A stretch of DNA of 64,000 bases from Amycolatopsis sp. NBRC 101858 (GTDB taxonomy: Bacteria; Actinomycetota; Actinomycetes; Mycobacteriales; Pseudonocardiaceae). Shown piece after piece: positions 56,866 to 64,000 of this stretch; position 1 is the stretch's first letter; each line of letters begins with the position of its first letter. The stretch lies in the NCBI RefSeq assembly GCF_030269325.1, contig NZ_BSTD01000005.1, forward strand, positions 887,391 through 951,390, written 5' to 3'. A program made the translations under genes and the position numbers. The notes under the pieces are model-generated. The model was not told where the DNA came from. It saw nothing but the letters and a program-made list of their open reading frames with translations, and searched no databases.

Positions 56866-57472
56866 GGTGCAGCTGCGTCAAGGCTTCCGCGTCGAGCCGA
56901 CCGCTTCGTTCGGCCAGCCGGGAGCCGATCCGCTCCCGGTCCTCGGCCGTCTTGTTCCCGCCGAACTTGAACTTCGCCCGCACTCCCGTGATCGTGAACT
57001 CGATCCCGCGGATCCCCGGCAGCAACCGCCGGTCCGGCGACTCCGAAGCCGCACTCACGGCCGCCCGCGCGCCGTCCGTCTCGAAATGGCGCAACTGCTT
57101 CTCCAGCAGTGCGGCCTTCAAAGCCGGATCGTCGACCAGCCGCACGTCTCCCTCGAGCTGGACCGTCGCGTAGTACGACGTCGGGACCCCGTACGCCGGG
57201 TCCGCGGCCGTGTTCCAGTCCGCGCGGATGTACGTGTAGTCGTCGACCACCGTCAGCAGCGCTCGCGGGTGCTCCTCCAGCAGCGGCCAGATCGGGTTCG
57301 GGCGCGCCAGGTGGGTCACCACCGTGCGGTCGCCGTCGAACGCGAAGTGGGCCGGGGTCACCACCGGCAGGTCGCGGCCCGCGCCGCCGGCGATCAGCTG
57401 GCCGAAGTCGTGGCCGGAGAGCCACTCGCGCCATTCGGCGTCGTCGGCGGCGTCCCACGGGTGGATCAGCAT
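56855..57472 (-). CDS. FMN-binding split-barrel protein (PaiB-like)
   Basis: 205 residues. MLIHPWDAADDAEWREWLSG and FGQLIAGG open the PaiB family; HFAFDGDRTVVTHLARPNPIW, FMN-barrel strands with VVDDYTYIRADW, and SYYATVQLEGDVRLVDD follow, with a late IRGIEFTITGVRAKFKFGGNK segment marked by KFKFGGNK. Such proteins bind flavin or act as regulators of sporulation and protease genes in Bacillus; here the function is open. Convergent with the secreted protein gene. Confidence 0.85.
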   Translation of the reverse strand: MLIHPWDAADDAEWREWLSGHDFGQLIAGGAGRDLPVVTPAHFAFDGDRTVVTHLARPNPIWPLLEEHPRALLTVVDDYTYIRADWNTAADPAYGVPTSYYATVQLEGDVRLVDDPALKAALLEKQLRHFETDGARAAVSAASESPDRRLLPGIRGIEFTITGVRAKFKFGGNKTAEDRERIGSRLAERSGRLDAEALTQLHRRG

Positions 57473-57522
57473 GGCCCCAGTCTCACGGGTCCAAGTGGCC
57501 CGGAAGAAGGGCCAATAACGAG

Positions 57523-58365
57523 CTATTTCTGATGGCCACTTTCGGCCAGCTCGTCCTCGGCGAGGATCTCCGCGACGGACTTCCGGCGCGTCCCGGAAGC
57601 CGGCGCCTCCGACGACGTGACCAGCGCGCCGCCCGGCTTCAGCTCACGCACGGTGAAGTACAGCCAGCCCAGCAGCGCCATCGCGCCGAACGCGATCCAC
57701 TGCAGGGCGTACGACAGGAACGGGCCCGAATCGGTCTGCGGCAGCGGCAGCGCGCCCAGCACCCCGGGCTGCCCGGTGTCGAGCTGGAAGTACCCGGGCC
57801 GGATGTCGAGCTTCCCGGCCCGCGCGACCACCCGCGAGTCGACGACGTAGCTCTGCAGCTGCCCGCCGGTCGACGCGTCGGCGAACGCGTCCCGGTTCTT
57901 CGGGTCGGTCTCGTCGGCGCGCGCCCGCGCGGTGACCTGCACGATCCCGGCCGGCGGCGGCGCGTACGGCAGCACGCCGGACTTGCTGTCGAGCCGGACG
58001 TACCCGCGGTCGACCAGGACGACCGTGCCGTCGGTGGTCCGCATCGGCGTCAGCACCTCGAAGGCGCCTTCGCCCTGGACCGTCCGCAGCCGCGCGACGA
58101 CTTCCTTGTCCGCGAGGTACTGGCCGGTGATCGAGACGAGGTGCCACTCGGTGCGCTGCCCGGGCTCGGTGCCCGGCGGCAGCAGCTGCGCCAGCGGCAG
58201 GGGCGGCGCGGTGAACGACGCCTCCAGCGCGGAGTTCTGCTGCTCGCGTTCGGCGTTGCGGCTGAACTGCCACGGTGAAAGCAGCGTGAAGCAGCAGATG
58301 GCGAAGGTGAACACCACCACCGTCAGCGCCAGCCACCCGGGCTTGAGCAGGAACCGCAACCGCAC
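57523..58365 (-). CDS. SURF1 family protein (cytochrome oxidase assembly)
   Basis: 280 residues from GTG 58365. Two TM segments, near 10-30 (LLKPGWLALTVVVFTFAICCF) and near 220-240 (LSYALQWIAFGAMALLGWLYF), enclose an external domain with FEVLTPMRTTDGTVVLVDRGYV, the SURF1 core. The protein helps insert heme a into cytochrome c oxidase. The cytoplasmic tail is short and ends EDELAESGHQK. Follows ptpA 60 bp downstream on the same strand. Confidence 0.93.
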   Translation of the reverse strand: MRLRFLLKPGWLALTVVVFTFAICCFTLLSPWQFSRNAEREQQNSALEASFTAPPLPLAQLLPPGTEPGQRTEWHLVSITGQYLADKEVVARLRTVQGEGAFEVLTPMRTTDGTVVLVDRGYVRLDSKSGVLPYAPPPAGIVQVTARARADETDPKNRDAFADASTGGQLQSYVVDSRVVARAGKLDIRPGYFQLDTGQPGVLGALPLPQTDSGPFLSYALQWIAFGAMALLGWLYFTVRELKPGGALVTSSEAPASGTRRKSVAEILAEDELAESGHQK

Positions 58366-58425
58366 CCCACCACGGTAGGCCGTGCCCCGCCCGGGCCGCC
58401 CGCCGACCTCCACCCGCTGTGACGT

Positions 58426-58887
58426 CTACCCGCGCGAACGCACCCAATCCAGCAAACCGGGCACCGACCGTTCGATCATGCCGAGGACGTCTTCGAAGCC
58501 GTCGTCACCGCCGTAGTAGGGGTCGGGGACTTCGGCACCCTCGGGGGCCGACGGGTCGAACGACCGCAGCAGCCGCACCTTCCCGGGATCGCCGACGCGC
58601 GAGCGCAGGAACTCCGCGTGCCCCTCATCGGCGGCGAGCAGCAGGTCGGCACCGAGGTCTTCGTCGGAAACCTCGGAGGCGACGTGGTCGGTGGGATAGC
58701 CGTGCGCCTTGAGCGTCGCGCGGGCTCGCTTGTCGGCACGTTCCCCGGCGTGCCACGGCCCGGTCCCGGCACTGGACACGCGGACGGCATCGGTCAGCCC
58801 GGCGTCGTCAAGGCGGGCCCGGAAGACGAGTTCGGCCATCGGGGAGCGGCAGATGTTGCCGGAGCAGACGAAGACGAGATGCGTCAT
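58426..58887 (-). CDS. ptpA: Low-molecular-weight protein tyrosine phosphatase
   Basis: 153 residues from ATG 58887. The P-loop VCSGNICRSP puts the nucleophile at C8 and the arginine at R14; the general acid is in VPDPYYGG. Fits the LMW-PTP fold closely, with a tail ending LDWVRSRG. It dephosphorylates phosphotyrosine; in M. tuberculosis the orthologue PtpA is secreted into host cells. Its place beside SURF1 and cobD supports orthology. Confidence 0.93.
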   Translation of the reverse strand: MTHLVFVCSGNICRSPMAELVFRARLDDAGLTDAVRVSSAGTGPWHAGERADKRARATLKAHGYPTDHVASEVSDEDLGADLLLAADEGHAEFLRSRVGDPGKVRLLRSFDPSAPEGAEVPDPYYGGDDGFEDVLGMIERSVPGLLDWVRSRG

Positions 58888-58890
58888 TCC

Positions 58891-58984
58891 GCGAGCGTAA
58901 CCGGCCGGTTCACGCGGGCGGCTGCTCGCTCGGTGCATGGCCGGCCGTGCGGGATCGGGCCGCGAGCGTAACCGGCTGGTTCAC
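58891..58984. repeat. Direct repeat with palindromic core upstream of the Cys-rich peptide
   Basis: GCGAGCGTAACCGG begins the 23-bp copies at 58891-58913 and 58962-58984, which differ at one base. Each contains AACCGGCCGGTT (perfect palindrome in the first copy) or AACCGGCTGGTT. They lie between the divergent ptpA and micropeptide genes, 71 bp apart. Confidence 0.65.
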
Positions 58985-59074
58985 CCGGTCACCCGCTCGC
59001 TCGGCGGTACCCGCTCACCCGCGCGGCCACTTAGCGTCGATCTCGCGAGGACGCGAACCGGAAGGAGAGCGATC

Positions 59075-59137
59075 ATGCACGGATGCTGCTCGAAGTGCAC
59101 CGGTCAGGGCTGCGGCTGCTGCGGCAACTGCAACTGA
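59075..59137 (+). CDS. 20-residue cysteine-rich peptide
   Basis: ATG 59075 to TGA 59135 encodes MHGCCSKCTGQGCGCCGNCN, with seven cysteines (C4, C5, C8, C13, C15, C16, C19). An AAGGAG site lies 7 bp upstream, better than that of most neighbours, and the ORF ends before a strong hairpin. The C-C-x2-C and C-x-C-C-x2-C spacing recalls metallothionein-like or metal-binding peptides, or a ribosomally made natural-product precursor. No processing enzyme is adjacent. The gene is too short for most annotation thresholds. Confidence 0.65.
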   Translation: MHGCCSKCTGQGCGCCGNCN

Positions 59138-59156
59138 CGCTCCACCCGGCGCTCGC

Positions 59157-59180
59157 GGCGGCGGTGGTCGACCCGCCGCC
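59157..59180. terminator. Hairpin between the Cys-rich peptide and chorismate mutase genes
   Basis: GGCGGCGG (59157-59164) pairs with CCGCCGCC (59173-59180) around an 8-nt loop. It lies between convergent genes and may end both transcripts. Confidence 0.55.
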
Positions 59181-59189
59181 GGGGCGCCC

Positions 59190-59747
59190 CTAACGGGTGA
59201 TGCACGTCGCCGACGTCGCCTCACTCAGGGCCCGTGCGTGCAGCAGGTCGAAGCGGTGGACCACGTCCGCCACCCCCGCCGTCACCAGCTGGCGCTTCGG
59301 GCACGAACGGGCCTTCCGCACGGCGAGCGAAGTGCTCAGTTCGGTCAGCAGGCCCGTGTTCAGCCGGTCGATCACCGGGCGGATCTCGCCCAGGTCCGGC
59401 TTCGTCGTCGGCGCCTCGGAAGGGTGCGCGTCCCAGCGCGCGTACAGCCCGCGCTGCACCACCTTGTTCGCCTCGATCTGGGCGTGGAAGAACCGCACCG
59501 CGTCCGCCGGGTCGAGACCCAGCTCCGGCGCCCGCGCCGCCACCGAGTCGTAGATCTGCTGCTCGCGCACCGGGTCGTCGATCGGGGACGGCGTGCCGTA
59601 CTTCGCCGCCGCCACCTTGTCGGCGATCGCCACGCGCTGGGCCGCCAGGTCCGTCAGCTGCCACAACGACGAACCCGAGGCCGACGCCGGGATCGAAGCC
59701 AAGACCAGCCCGGACACCACCGCGAACAGCACAGCCAGTACTCGCAT
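59190..59747 (-). CDS. Secreted chorismate mutase (AroQ gamma class)
   Basis: 185 residues from ATG 59747. A signal peptide (VLAVLFAVVSGLVLASIPASA) precedes an all-helical domain with LTDLAAQRVAIADKVAAAKYG, DDPVREQQIYDSVAARAPELGLDP and FFHAQIEANKVVQRGLYARW, marked here by QRVAIADKVA and QIEANK. This fits the exported chorismate mutases of actinobacteria such as *MtCM. The enzyme converts chorismate to prephenate; its role outside the cell is unknown. Two cysteines near the C-terminus (SCPK and ATCITR) could form a disulfide. Divergent from the Nif3 gene. Confidence 0.9.
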   Translation of the reverse strand: MRVLAVLFAVVSGLVLASIPASASGSSLWQLTDLAAQRVAIADKVAAAKYGTPSPIDDPVREQQIYDSVAARAPELGLDPADAVRFFHAQIEANKVVQRGLYARWDAHPSEAPTTKPDLGEIRPVIDRLNTGLLTELSTSLAVRKARSCPKRQLVTAGVADVVHRFDLLHARALSEATSATCITR

Positions 59748-59778
59748 GGCCCGCGACCGTACATGCGAAGATCCCCGG

Positions 59779-60600
59779 GTGCCCGCGCTTTCCGAAATCA
59801 TCACCGTCCTGGAGCAGGCCTACCCGCCCGCGCTCGCCGAGTCGTGGGACGCCGTCGGCCTCGTCTGCGGCGACCCGGCCGAGTCCGTCACGCGCGTGCT
59901 GTTCTGCGTCGACCCGGTCGAGGAGACCGTCGACGAAGCCGCCGACCTCGGCGCCCAGTTGATCGTCGCGCACCACCCGCTGCTGCTGCGCGGCGTGCAC
60001 GGCGTGCCCGCCGACACCGCCAAGGGCTCGCTGGTGCACCGGATGATCCGCACCGGCACCGCCCTCTACTGCGCGCACACCAACGCCGACTCCGCCGACC
60101 CCGGCGTCTCGGACGCCCTCGCGCAGGCGATCGGGCTGCGCGTCACCGGCCCGCTGGCGCCCAACGAAGACGGCGTCACCGGCATCGGCCGCATCGGCGA
60201 ACTGCCCGAAGCCGAGGCGTTCGCGACGTTCGTCCAGCGCGTCGCCGACGCCCTCCCGGAGACCGTGCCCGGCGTGCTCGGCGCGGGCGACACCGACCGC
60301 CCGATCCGCACCGTCGCGGTGTCCGGCGGCGCCGGGGACTCCTACCTGAAGCAGGCCACCGCGGCCGGGGTCGACGCCTACGTCACCGCCGACCTGCGTC
60401 ATCACCCCGCCGGCGAGCACCTCGCGAACCCCGGCGCCGTGCCCGCGCTGGTCGGCTTGACCCACTGGGCCAGCGAATGGCCGTGGTGCGGGCAAGCCTC
60501 GGCGGTCGTCGCCGGCGCCTTTGCGGGTAACGTCGACACTTGCGTCTCCACGCGGTGCACCGACCCGTGGAACGTCCGCGCCGAGCGCACATCTATTTAG
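59779..60600 (+). CDS. Nif3-like dinuclear metal-centre protein
   Basis: 273 residues from GTG 59779. The Nif3/YbgI pattern is visible: ESWDAVGLVCGDP, LIVAHHPLLLRGVHGV with the metal-binding HH, LYCAHTNADSADPGVSDALA (His/Asp), and near the end TADLRHHPAGEHLAN and LTHWASEWPW with the last ligands H and E. The fold forms hexamers with a two-metal site; a GTP cyclohydrolase-like activity is proposed for some members. Shorter than mycobacterial orthologues with an inserted PII-like domain. It leads into the zinc-ribbon gene 9 bp downstream. Confidence 0.92.
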   Translation: MPALSEIITVLEQAYPPALAESWDAVGLVCGDPAESVTRVLFCVDPVEETVDEAADLGAQLIVAHHPLLLRGVHGVPADTAKGSLVHRMIRTGTALYCAHTNADSADPGVSDALAQAIGLRVTGPLAPNEDGVTGIGRIGELPEAEAFATFVQRVADALPETVPGVLGAGDTDRPIRTVAVSGGAGDSYLKQATAAGVDAYVTADLRHHPAGEHLANPGAVPALVGLTHWASEWPWCGQASAVVAGAFAGNVDTCVSTRCTDPWNVRAERTSI

Positions 60601-60609
60601 AGGAGCACC

Positions 60610-61347
60610 GTGAAGGCCGAACCCGCCGTGCAGCGCCAGTTGCTCGAGCTCGCCAAGGTGGACGCCGAGCTCTCGCGCACCGCGCACCGCCGCCGCACCC
60701 TGCCCGAACTGGCCGAGATCGACGCCGGGGAGAAGACCGCCCGCGACCGCCGCGACGCCCTCGTGTCCGTGGAGACCGCCGCCTCCGACCTCGACCGCGA
60801 GATCGCCCGGCAGGAGAAGGAGATCGAGTCGGTGCGCGCCCGCGAGGACCGCGACCGCAAGCTCCTCGCGTCCGGGTCGGTCAACTCGAAGCAGATGACC
60901 GACATCGAGCACGAGCTGCAGACCCTGCAGCGCCGGCAGAGCGCGCTGGAGGACGACCTGCTGGAGCTGATGGAGCAGCGCGAAGCCCTCGGCCTGGACG
61001 CGCAGCGCACCGGCGCCGAGGTCGACAAGGCCGAGGCCGAGGTCGCCGCCGCGATCGCCCGCCGCGACGAGGCGTTCAAGGACCTCGACACCACGCGCGC
61101 CCGCCGCGACGAAGACCGCGCGAAGCTGCTGCCGCGCTTCCCGGAGCCGCTGCTCAAGCTGTACGAGCGCGTCCGCGAGCACAAGGGCATCGGCGCCGCG
61201 CTGCTGCGCGCCCGCCGCTGCGGCGCGTGCCAGCTGGAGATGGACCGCAACACGATCGCCGAGATCAAGGCCGCGCCGGAGGACGACGTCATCCAGTGCG
61301 AGAACTGCGGCGCGGTGCTGGTCCGGACCATGGAGTCGGGTCTGTGA
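60610..61347 (+). CDS. Coiled-coil zinc-ribbon protein (CT398/Rv2229c-like)
   Basis: 245 residues from GTG 60610 with GAGGAG upstream. About 170 residues of long coiled coil (LDREIARQEKEIESVRARED, LQRRQSALEDDLLELMEQRE) are followed by a C-terminal C4 zinc ribbon, RRCGACQLEM...VIQCENCGAVLVR. Family members bind nucleic acid or FliH-like partners; actual role here unknown. The conserved pairing with Nif3 and RNase H genes is seen across actinobacteria. The stop overlaps the next GTG. Confidence 0.92.
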   Translation: MKAEPAVQRQLLELAKVDAELSRTAHRRRTLPELAEIDAGEKTARDRRDALVSVETAASDLDREIARQEKEIESVRAREDRDRKLLASGSVNSKQMTDIEHELQTLQRRQSALEDDLLELMEQREALGLDAQRTGAEVDKAEAEVAAAIARRDEAFKDLDTTRARRDEDRAKLLPRFPEPLLKLYERVREHKGIGAALLRARRCGACQLEMDRNTIAEIKAAPEDDVIQCENCGAVLVRTMESGL

Positions 61348-62468
61348 CGGAGCACGTCGTCGTCGAAGCGGACGGCGGGTCCCGGGGCAACCCGGGGCCG
61401 GCCGGGTACGGCGCGGTCGTCAAGGACGCCGGCACCGACGAGGTCCTGGCGGAGCGCAAGGAAAGCCTGGGCGTCGTCACCAACAACGTCGCCGAGTACA
61501 ACGGCCTGATCGCCGGGCTGACCGCCGCGGCCGAGCTCGGAGCGTCCACTGTGGACGTCCGGATGGACTCGAAGCTCGTCGTGGAGCAGATGTCCGGGCG
61601 CTGGAAGATCAAGCACCCGGACATGCAGCCGCTCGCTGAGCGCGCCAAGGAGCTGGCCGCCGGCTTCTCCCGCGTCGAGTACGCGTGGATCCCGCGCGCG
61701 GAGAACTCCCACGCCGACCGGCTCGCCAACGAGGCGATGGACGAGGCCACCGGCAAGCCCGCCGCCGGGAAACCCGCGCCGAAACTCCCGACCCGGCGGC
61801 CCGACCGCGCGACCGTGGCCTGGACCGGCGCCCGCGGCACGCCGACCCGGCTGCTCCTGCTGCGCCACGGCCAGACGGAGATGTCGGCGCTGCGCCGCTA
61901 CTCCGGCCGCGGCGACGTCCCGCTGACCGAGCTGGGCCGGGCACAGGCCGCCGCGGCGGCGAAGCGGCTCGCCGCGATGGAGGGCTTGGTCGTCGACGGC
62001 GAGGCCGTCCCGATCATCTCCTCGCCGCTCACGCGCACGAAGCAGACCGCGCAGGCCGTCGCCGACGCGCTCGGCGGCCGCGTCGAGACCCACCCCGGCC
62101 TCATCGAGACCGACTTCGGCGACTGGGAGGGCCTGACGTTCGCCGAAGCGGCCGAGCGCGACCCCGAACTGCACAGCTCGTGGCTGGGCGACAGCGCGGT
62201 GCCGCCGCCCGGCGGGGAGAGCTTCGACGTCGTCCACCGGCGCGTCCGCAAGGCCCGCGACGAGCTGATCGCCGAGCACGGCGGGAAGACGTTGCTGCTG
62301 GTCAGCCACGTGACGCCGATCAAGACGCTGCTCCGGATGGGCCTCGACGCGGGCCCGCAGCTGCTGTTCCGGCTGCACCTCGATCTGGCGTCGCTGTCGA
62401 TCGTCGAGTTCTACCCGGACGGCAACGCTTCGGTCCGGCTGGTCAACGACACCTCGCACCTGGCCTGA
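61344..62468 (+). CDS. Bifunctional RNase H / histidine phosphatase
   Basis: 374 residues from GTG 61344, 4-bp overlap with the zinc-ribbon gene. An N-terminal RNase HI domain: EADGGSRGNPGPAGYG with the first Asp, NNVAEYNGLIAG (Glu), VRMDSKLVVEQMSG (Asp) and RAENSHADRLAN (last Asp). A Lys/Pro linker near 140-160 connects to a histidine phosphatase domain with LLLLRHGQTEM (RHG), ETDFGDWEGLTF and LLVSHVTPIK. This fusion (as in Rv2228c) degrades RNA in RNA/DNA hybrids, and its phosphatase part is linked to alpha-ribazole phosphate in B12 synthesis, consistent with cobD nearby. Confidence 0.93.
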   Translation: MTEHVVVEADGGSRGNPGPAGYGAVVKDAGTDEVLAERKESLGVVTNNVAEYNGLIAGLTAAAELGASTVDVRMDSKLVVEQMSGRWKIKHPDMQPLAERAKELAAGFSRVEYAWIPRAENSHADRLANEAMDEATGKPAAGKPAPKLPTRRPDRATVAWTGARGTPTRLLLLRHGQTEMSALRRYSGRGDVPLTELGRAQAAAAAKRLAAMEGLVVDGEAVPIISSPLTRTKQTAQAVADALGGRVETHPGLIETDFGDWEGLTFAEAAERDPELHSSWLGDSAVPPPGGESFDVVHRRVRKARDELIAEHGGKTLLLVSHVTPIKTLLRMGLDAGPQLLFRLHLDLASLSIVEFYPDGNASVRLVNDTSHLA

Positions 62469-62534
62469 CGACCGAAATGTGGGGTGGATCACGCTCAATG
62501 CCGACGCGTGGCCGACCCCCGATGGGGTATTGGC

Positions 62535-62540
62535 TACAGT
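62535..62540 (+). promoter_or_regulatory. Candidate -10 box for the glycosyltransferase gene
   Basis: TACAGT (TANNNT) lies 112 bp before ATG 62652 in a 183-bp gap between genes. The -35 region is weak. No other structure in the gap stands out. Confidence 0.35.
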
Positions 62541-62651
62541 GTCTCGACCGCGACGCCGCGGTGGCGGGCCCGGCCTCGGGCGCGCTTCATGGGGCGCCAG
62601 CTCGTGCGTATCCCACCGGCAGAGGCCTGCGGGCGGAACAGTGACGAGGAA

Positions 62652-64000
62652 ATGACGGCTAGCGCACTCACCGAGACATCGCCCAGCGACCTGCCCGAGG
62701 AGCCCACGACCGCGACGACCACGCGGGGCTGGGGCGCTCGGCTGGCGCCGGTGCTGGCCGTGCTCGCCGGCGTCGCGGCGGTCGGCGTCCACGCCCTGCG
62801 CTACGGCCACTGGATCGTCGACGACGCCGCCATCACGTTCTCCTACGCCCGCAGCTTCGCCGACGGCCTCGGCCCGGTGCTGCAGCCGGGCGCCCCTCCG
62901 GTCGAGGGCTTCTCCGACCCGACGTGGATGGTGCTGCTCGGCGTCGGCAAGCTCGTCGGCCTCTTCGACCACGGCCAGCTCTTCGGCCTGCCCGACTACG
63001 TGCTCTTCCCGAAGCTGCTGGGCCTGCTGTTCACCGGCGGCATCCTGACGGCGTGCTACATCGCCGCGAAGCAGATCTTCACGCGCTTCGCCTGGCTGGT
63101 CACGTTGGTCGCCGGCCTGACGCTGGCGACGATCCCGTCGTTCGTCATCTGGGTCGTGTCCGGCCTGGAGAACTCGCTGTTCGCGTTCGTGGTCGTCACG
63201 CTGGCAGTCACGCTGTTCGTCTCGGTCAAGCGCGACAAGCTGCTGACGCCGAAGGTCGCGCTCTGGGCGGGCGTCATGGTCGCGTTCGCCGCGCTGACCC
63301 GCCCGGAAGGGCTCATTTACGCGGGCGCGTACCCGCTGGCGGCGCTGTTCCTGCTGCGCGGCGGCCTGTTCTGGAAGAGCTTCCGCCTGGCGCTGCTGTC
63401 GGTGGCGGCGTTCGCGGTGCCGTTCGGCGCGTACGTCGTGTGGCGGCACTCGGAGTTCGGGCGCCTGCTGGCCAACCCGTCGGTGGCCAAGCAGCAGGGT
63501 CTCCCCGGTTTCGACGCCTTGAAGCGGCCGTTCGAGCTGGCCGGCTACGCGGGCTGGGCGGGTGTCGTCCTGCTGGCGCTGGTGATCGCGTTCGCGCTGG
63601 TCAAGGCGCCGTGGCGGCGGCCGCTGATCGCGCTGCTGGTGCCGCTGGGGCTGGGGATCGTCGCGTACGGCGTGATGGTCGCCGACTGGATGTACCAGCA
63701 CCGGTTCGCCAGCCCGATCTGGCCGCTGGCGGTCATCGCGGGCACGCTGTCGGCGGGCGAGCTGCTCAAGCACCGCCGCGCGCTGCTGCGGATCGGCATC
63801 GTCGTGGTGCTGGTGGGGGCGTTCGTCCCGTCGGCGATCGGGTTCGCGCAGGCCGCGGACAAGTTCGCGAAGAACCCGAACATCACGGCGTGCCTGGTCG
63901 CGGACCGCTTCGGCCGCGGGTTCAACACGTACGCGGACATCCTGGGCATCCAGAAGGCGTCGCTGCTGCTGCCGGACCTCGGCGGTTCGTCGATGACGAG
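62652..64000 (+). CDS. GT-C-type membrane glycosyltransferase, N-terminal part
   Basis: The reading frame from ATG 62652 runs to the window edge with no stop (about 450 codons). A GAGGAA site precedes it. A Thr/Ser-rich N-terminus and a first TM segment lead to GHWIVDDAAITFSYARSFAD, with the paired Asp of GT-C enzymes, then PVEGFSDPTWM and at least eight hydrophobic segments (LTLATIPSFVIWVVSGLENS; ALTRPEGLIYAGAYPL). This resembles AftB-like arabinofuranosyltransferases or PMT-family mannosyltransferases that use polyprenyl-phosphate donors in envelope synthesis. The C-terminal domain that would decide the specificity lies beyond the window. Confidence 0.82.
   Translation, partial: MTASALTETSPSDLPEEPTTATTTRGWGARLAPVLAVLAGVAAVGVHALRYGHWIVDDAAITFSYARSFADGLGPVLQPGAPPVEGFSDPTWMVLLGVGKLVGLFDHGQLFGLPDYVLFPKLLGLLFTGGILTACYIAAKQIFTRFAWLVTLVAGLTLATIPSFVIWVVSGLENSLFAFVVVTLAVTLFVSVKRDKLLTPKVALWAGVMVAFAALTRPEGLIYAGAYPLAALFLLRGGLFWKSFRLALLSVAAFAVPFGAYVVWRHSEFGRLLANPSVAKQQGLPGFDALKRPFELAGYAGWAGVVLLALVIAFALVKAPWRRPLIALLVPLGLGIVAYGVMVADWMYQHRFASPIWPLAVIAGTLSAGELLKHRRALLRIGIVVVLVGAFVPSAIGFAQAADKFAKNPNITACLVADRFGRGFNTYADILGIQKASLLLPDLGGSSMT

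Noticed and set aside
62469..62651. RNase P RNA or other structured RNA after the RNase H gene
   Set aside because: The gap is only 183 bp, too short for bacterial RNase P RNA, and no conserved core such as GAGGAAAGTCCG was seen.
60597..63773. 1058-codon minus-strand frame across the zinc-ribbon, RNase H and glycosyltransferase genes
   Set aside because: It crosses three well-supported genes on the other strand; translation is Arg/Gln/Asp-rich noise.
1..64000. tRNA, rRNA, insertion sequence, prophage or biosynthetic (PKS/NRPS) genes
   Set aside because: No TTCRANY-type arms, transposase, integrase or large modular enzymes were recognised. A few short inverted repeats are explained by operators and terminators.

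Overview
The window is high-GC actinobacterial chromosome with dense genes, many GTG starts, 1-4 bp stop/start overlaps and several promoters whose -10 box lies only a few bases before the start codon. Gene content and order point to a Pseudonocardiaceae member, most likely Amycolatopsis. This is inferred from adnA-adnB-K+ channel, MoxR-DUF58-SpoIIM-RDD and cobD-SURF1-ptpA-Nif3-RNase H blocks that I recall from mycobacteria, plus a nitrate operon laid out like Amycolatopsis nasACKBD. No search was run. I saw no rRNA, tRNA, CRISPR array, transposase, integrase or phage gene.

Layout. 1-7155: nitrate assimilation operon (end of the nitrate reductase catalytic subunit, its FAD/Fe-S electron-transfer subunit, NarK transporter, NirB, NirD, and a HemD-like protein fused to a winged helix). 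7160-11476: a minus-strand trio (DUF3224, AlkZ-like winged-helix protein, orphan membrane protein) and a WYL regulator coupled to a second HemD-like protein. 11439-15270: minus-strand SRPBCC-ArsR-MFS-DUF899 operon with twin operators, then a siderophore-interacting reductase under an iron box. 15299-24607: DNA repair block (alkyltransferase-like protein, AdnA, AdnB with a small ORF wedged between them, a K+ channel) ending in a large hairpin of 21-bp repeats. 24600-39102: envelope island built round MoxR/DUF58/DUF4129/DUF4350/SpoIIM/RDD genes, with two zinc metallopeptidases and two DUF2207 proteins. 39112-42799: a two-subunit M16 peptidase and NudC. 42805-43697: an alpha/beta hydrolase behind a 16-codon leader ORF and competing hairpins. 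44728-51637: sugar operon (ROK regulator, CUT1 ABC importer without ATPase, GH4 phospho-glycosidase, BadF/NagK-type kinase) closed by a classical terminator. 51637-55367: a second SRPBCC-ArsR pair, a second copy of the repeat hairpin, and gluconate genes gntP-gntK divergent from a GntR regulator across twin palindromes. 55432-64000: cobD/cbiB, SURF1, ptpA, Nif3, zinc-ribbon and RNase H/phosphatase housekeeping genes, with a 20-residue seven-cysteine peptide and a secreted chorismate mutase inserted, and a truncated GT-C glycosyltransferase at the edge.

The most unusual signals are the leader ORF/attenuator before the hydrolase (42805-42968), the Cys-rich micropeptide (59075-59137), the two-locus 21-bp repeat hairpins (22395-22522 and 52513-52677), the coupled 62-codon ORF between adnA and adnB, and several paired palindromic operators that tie local regulators to their targets.
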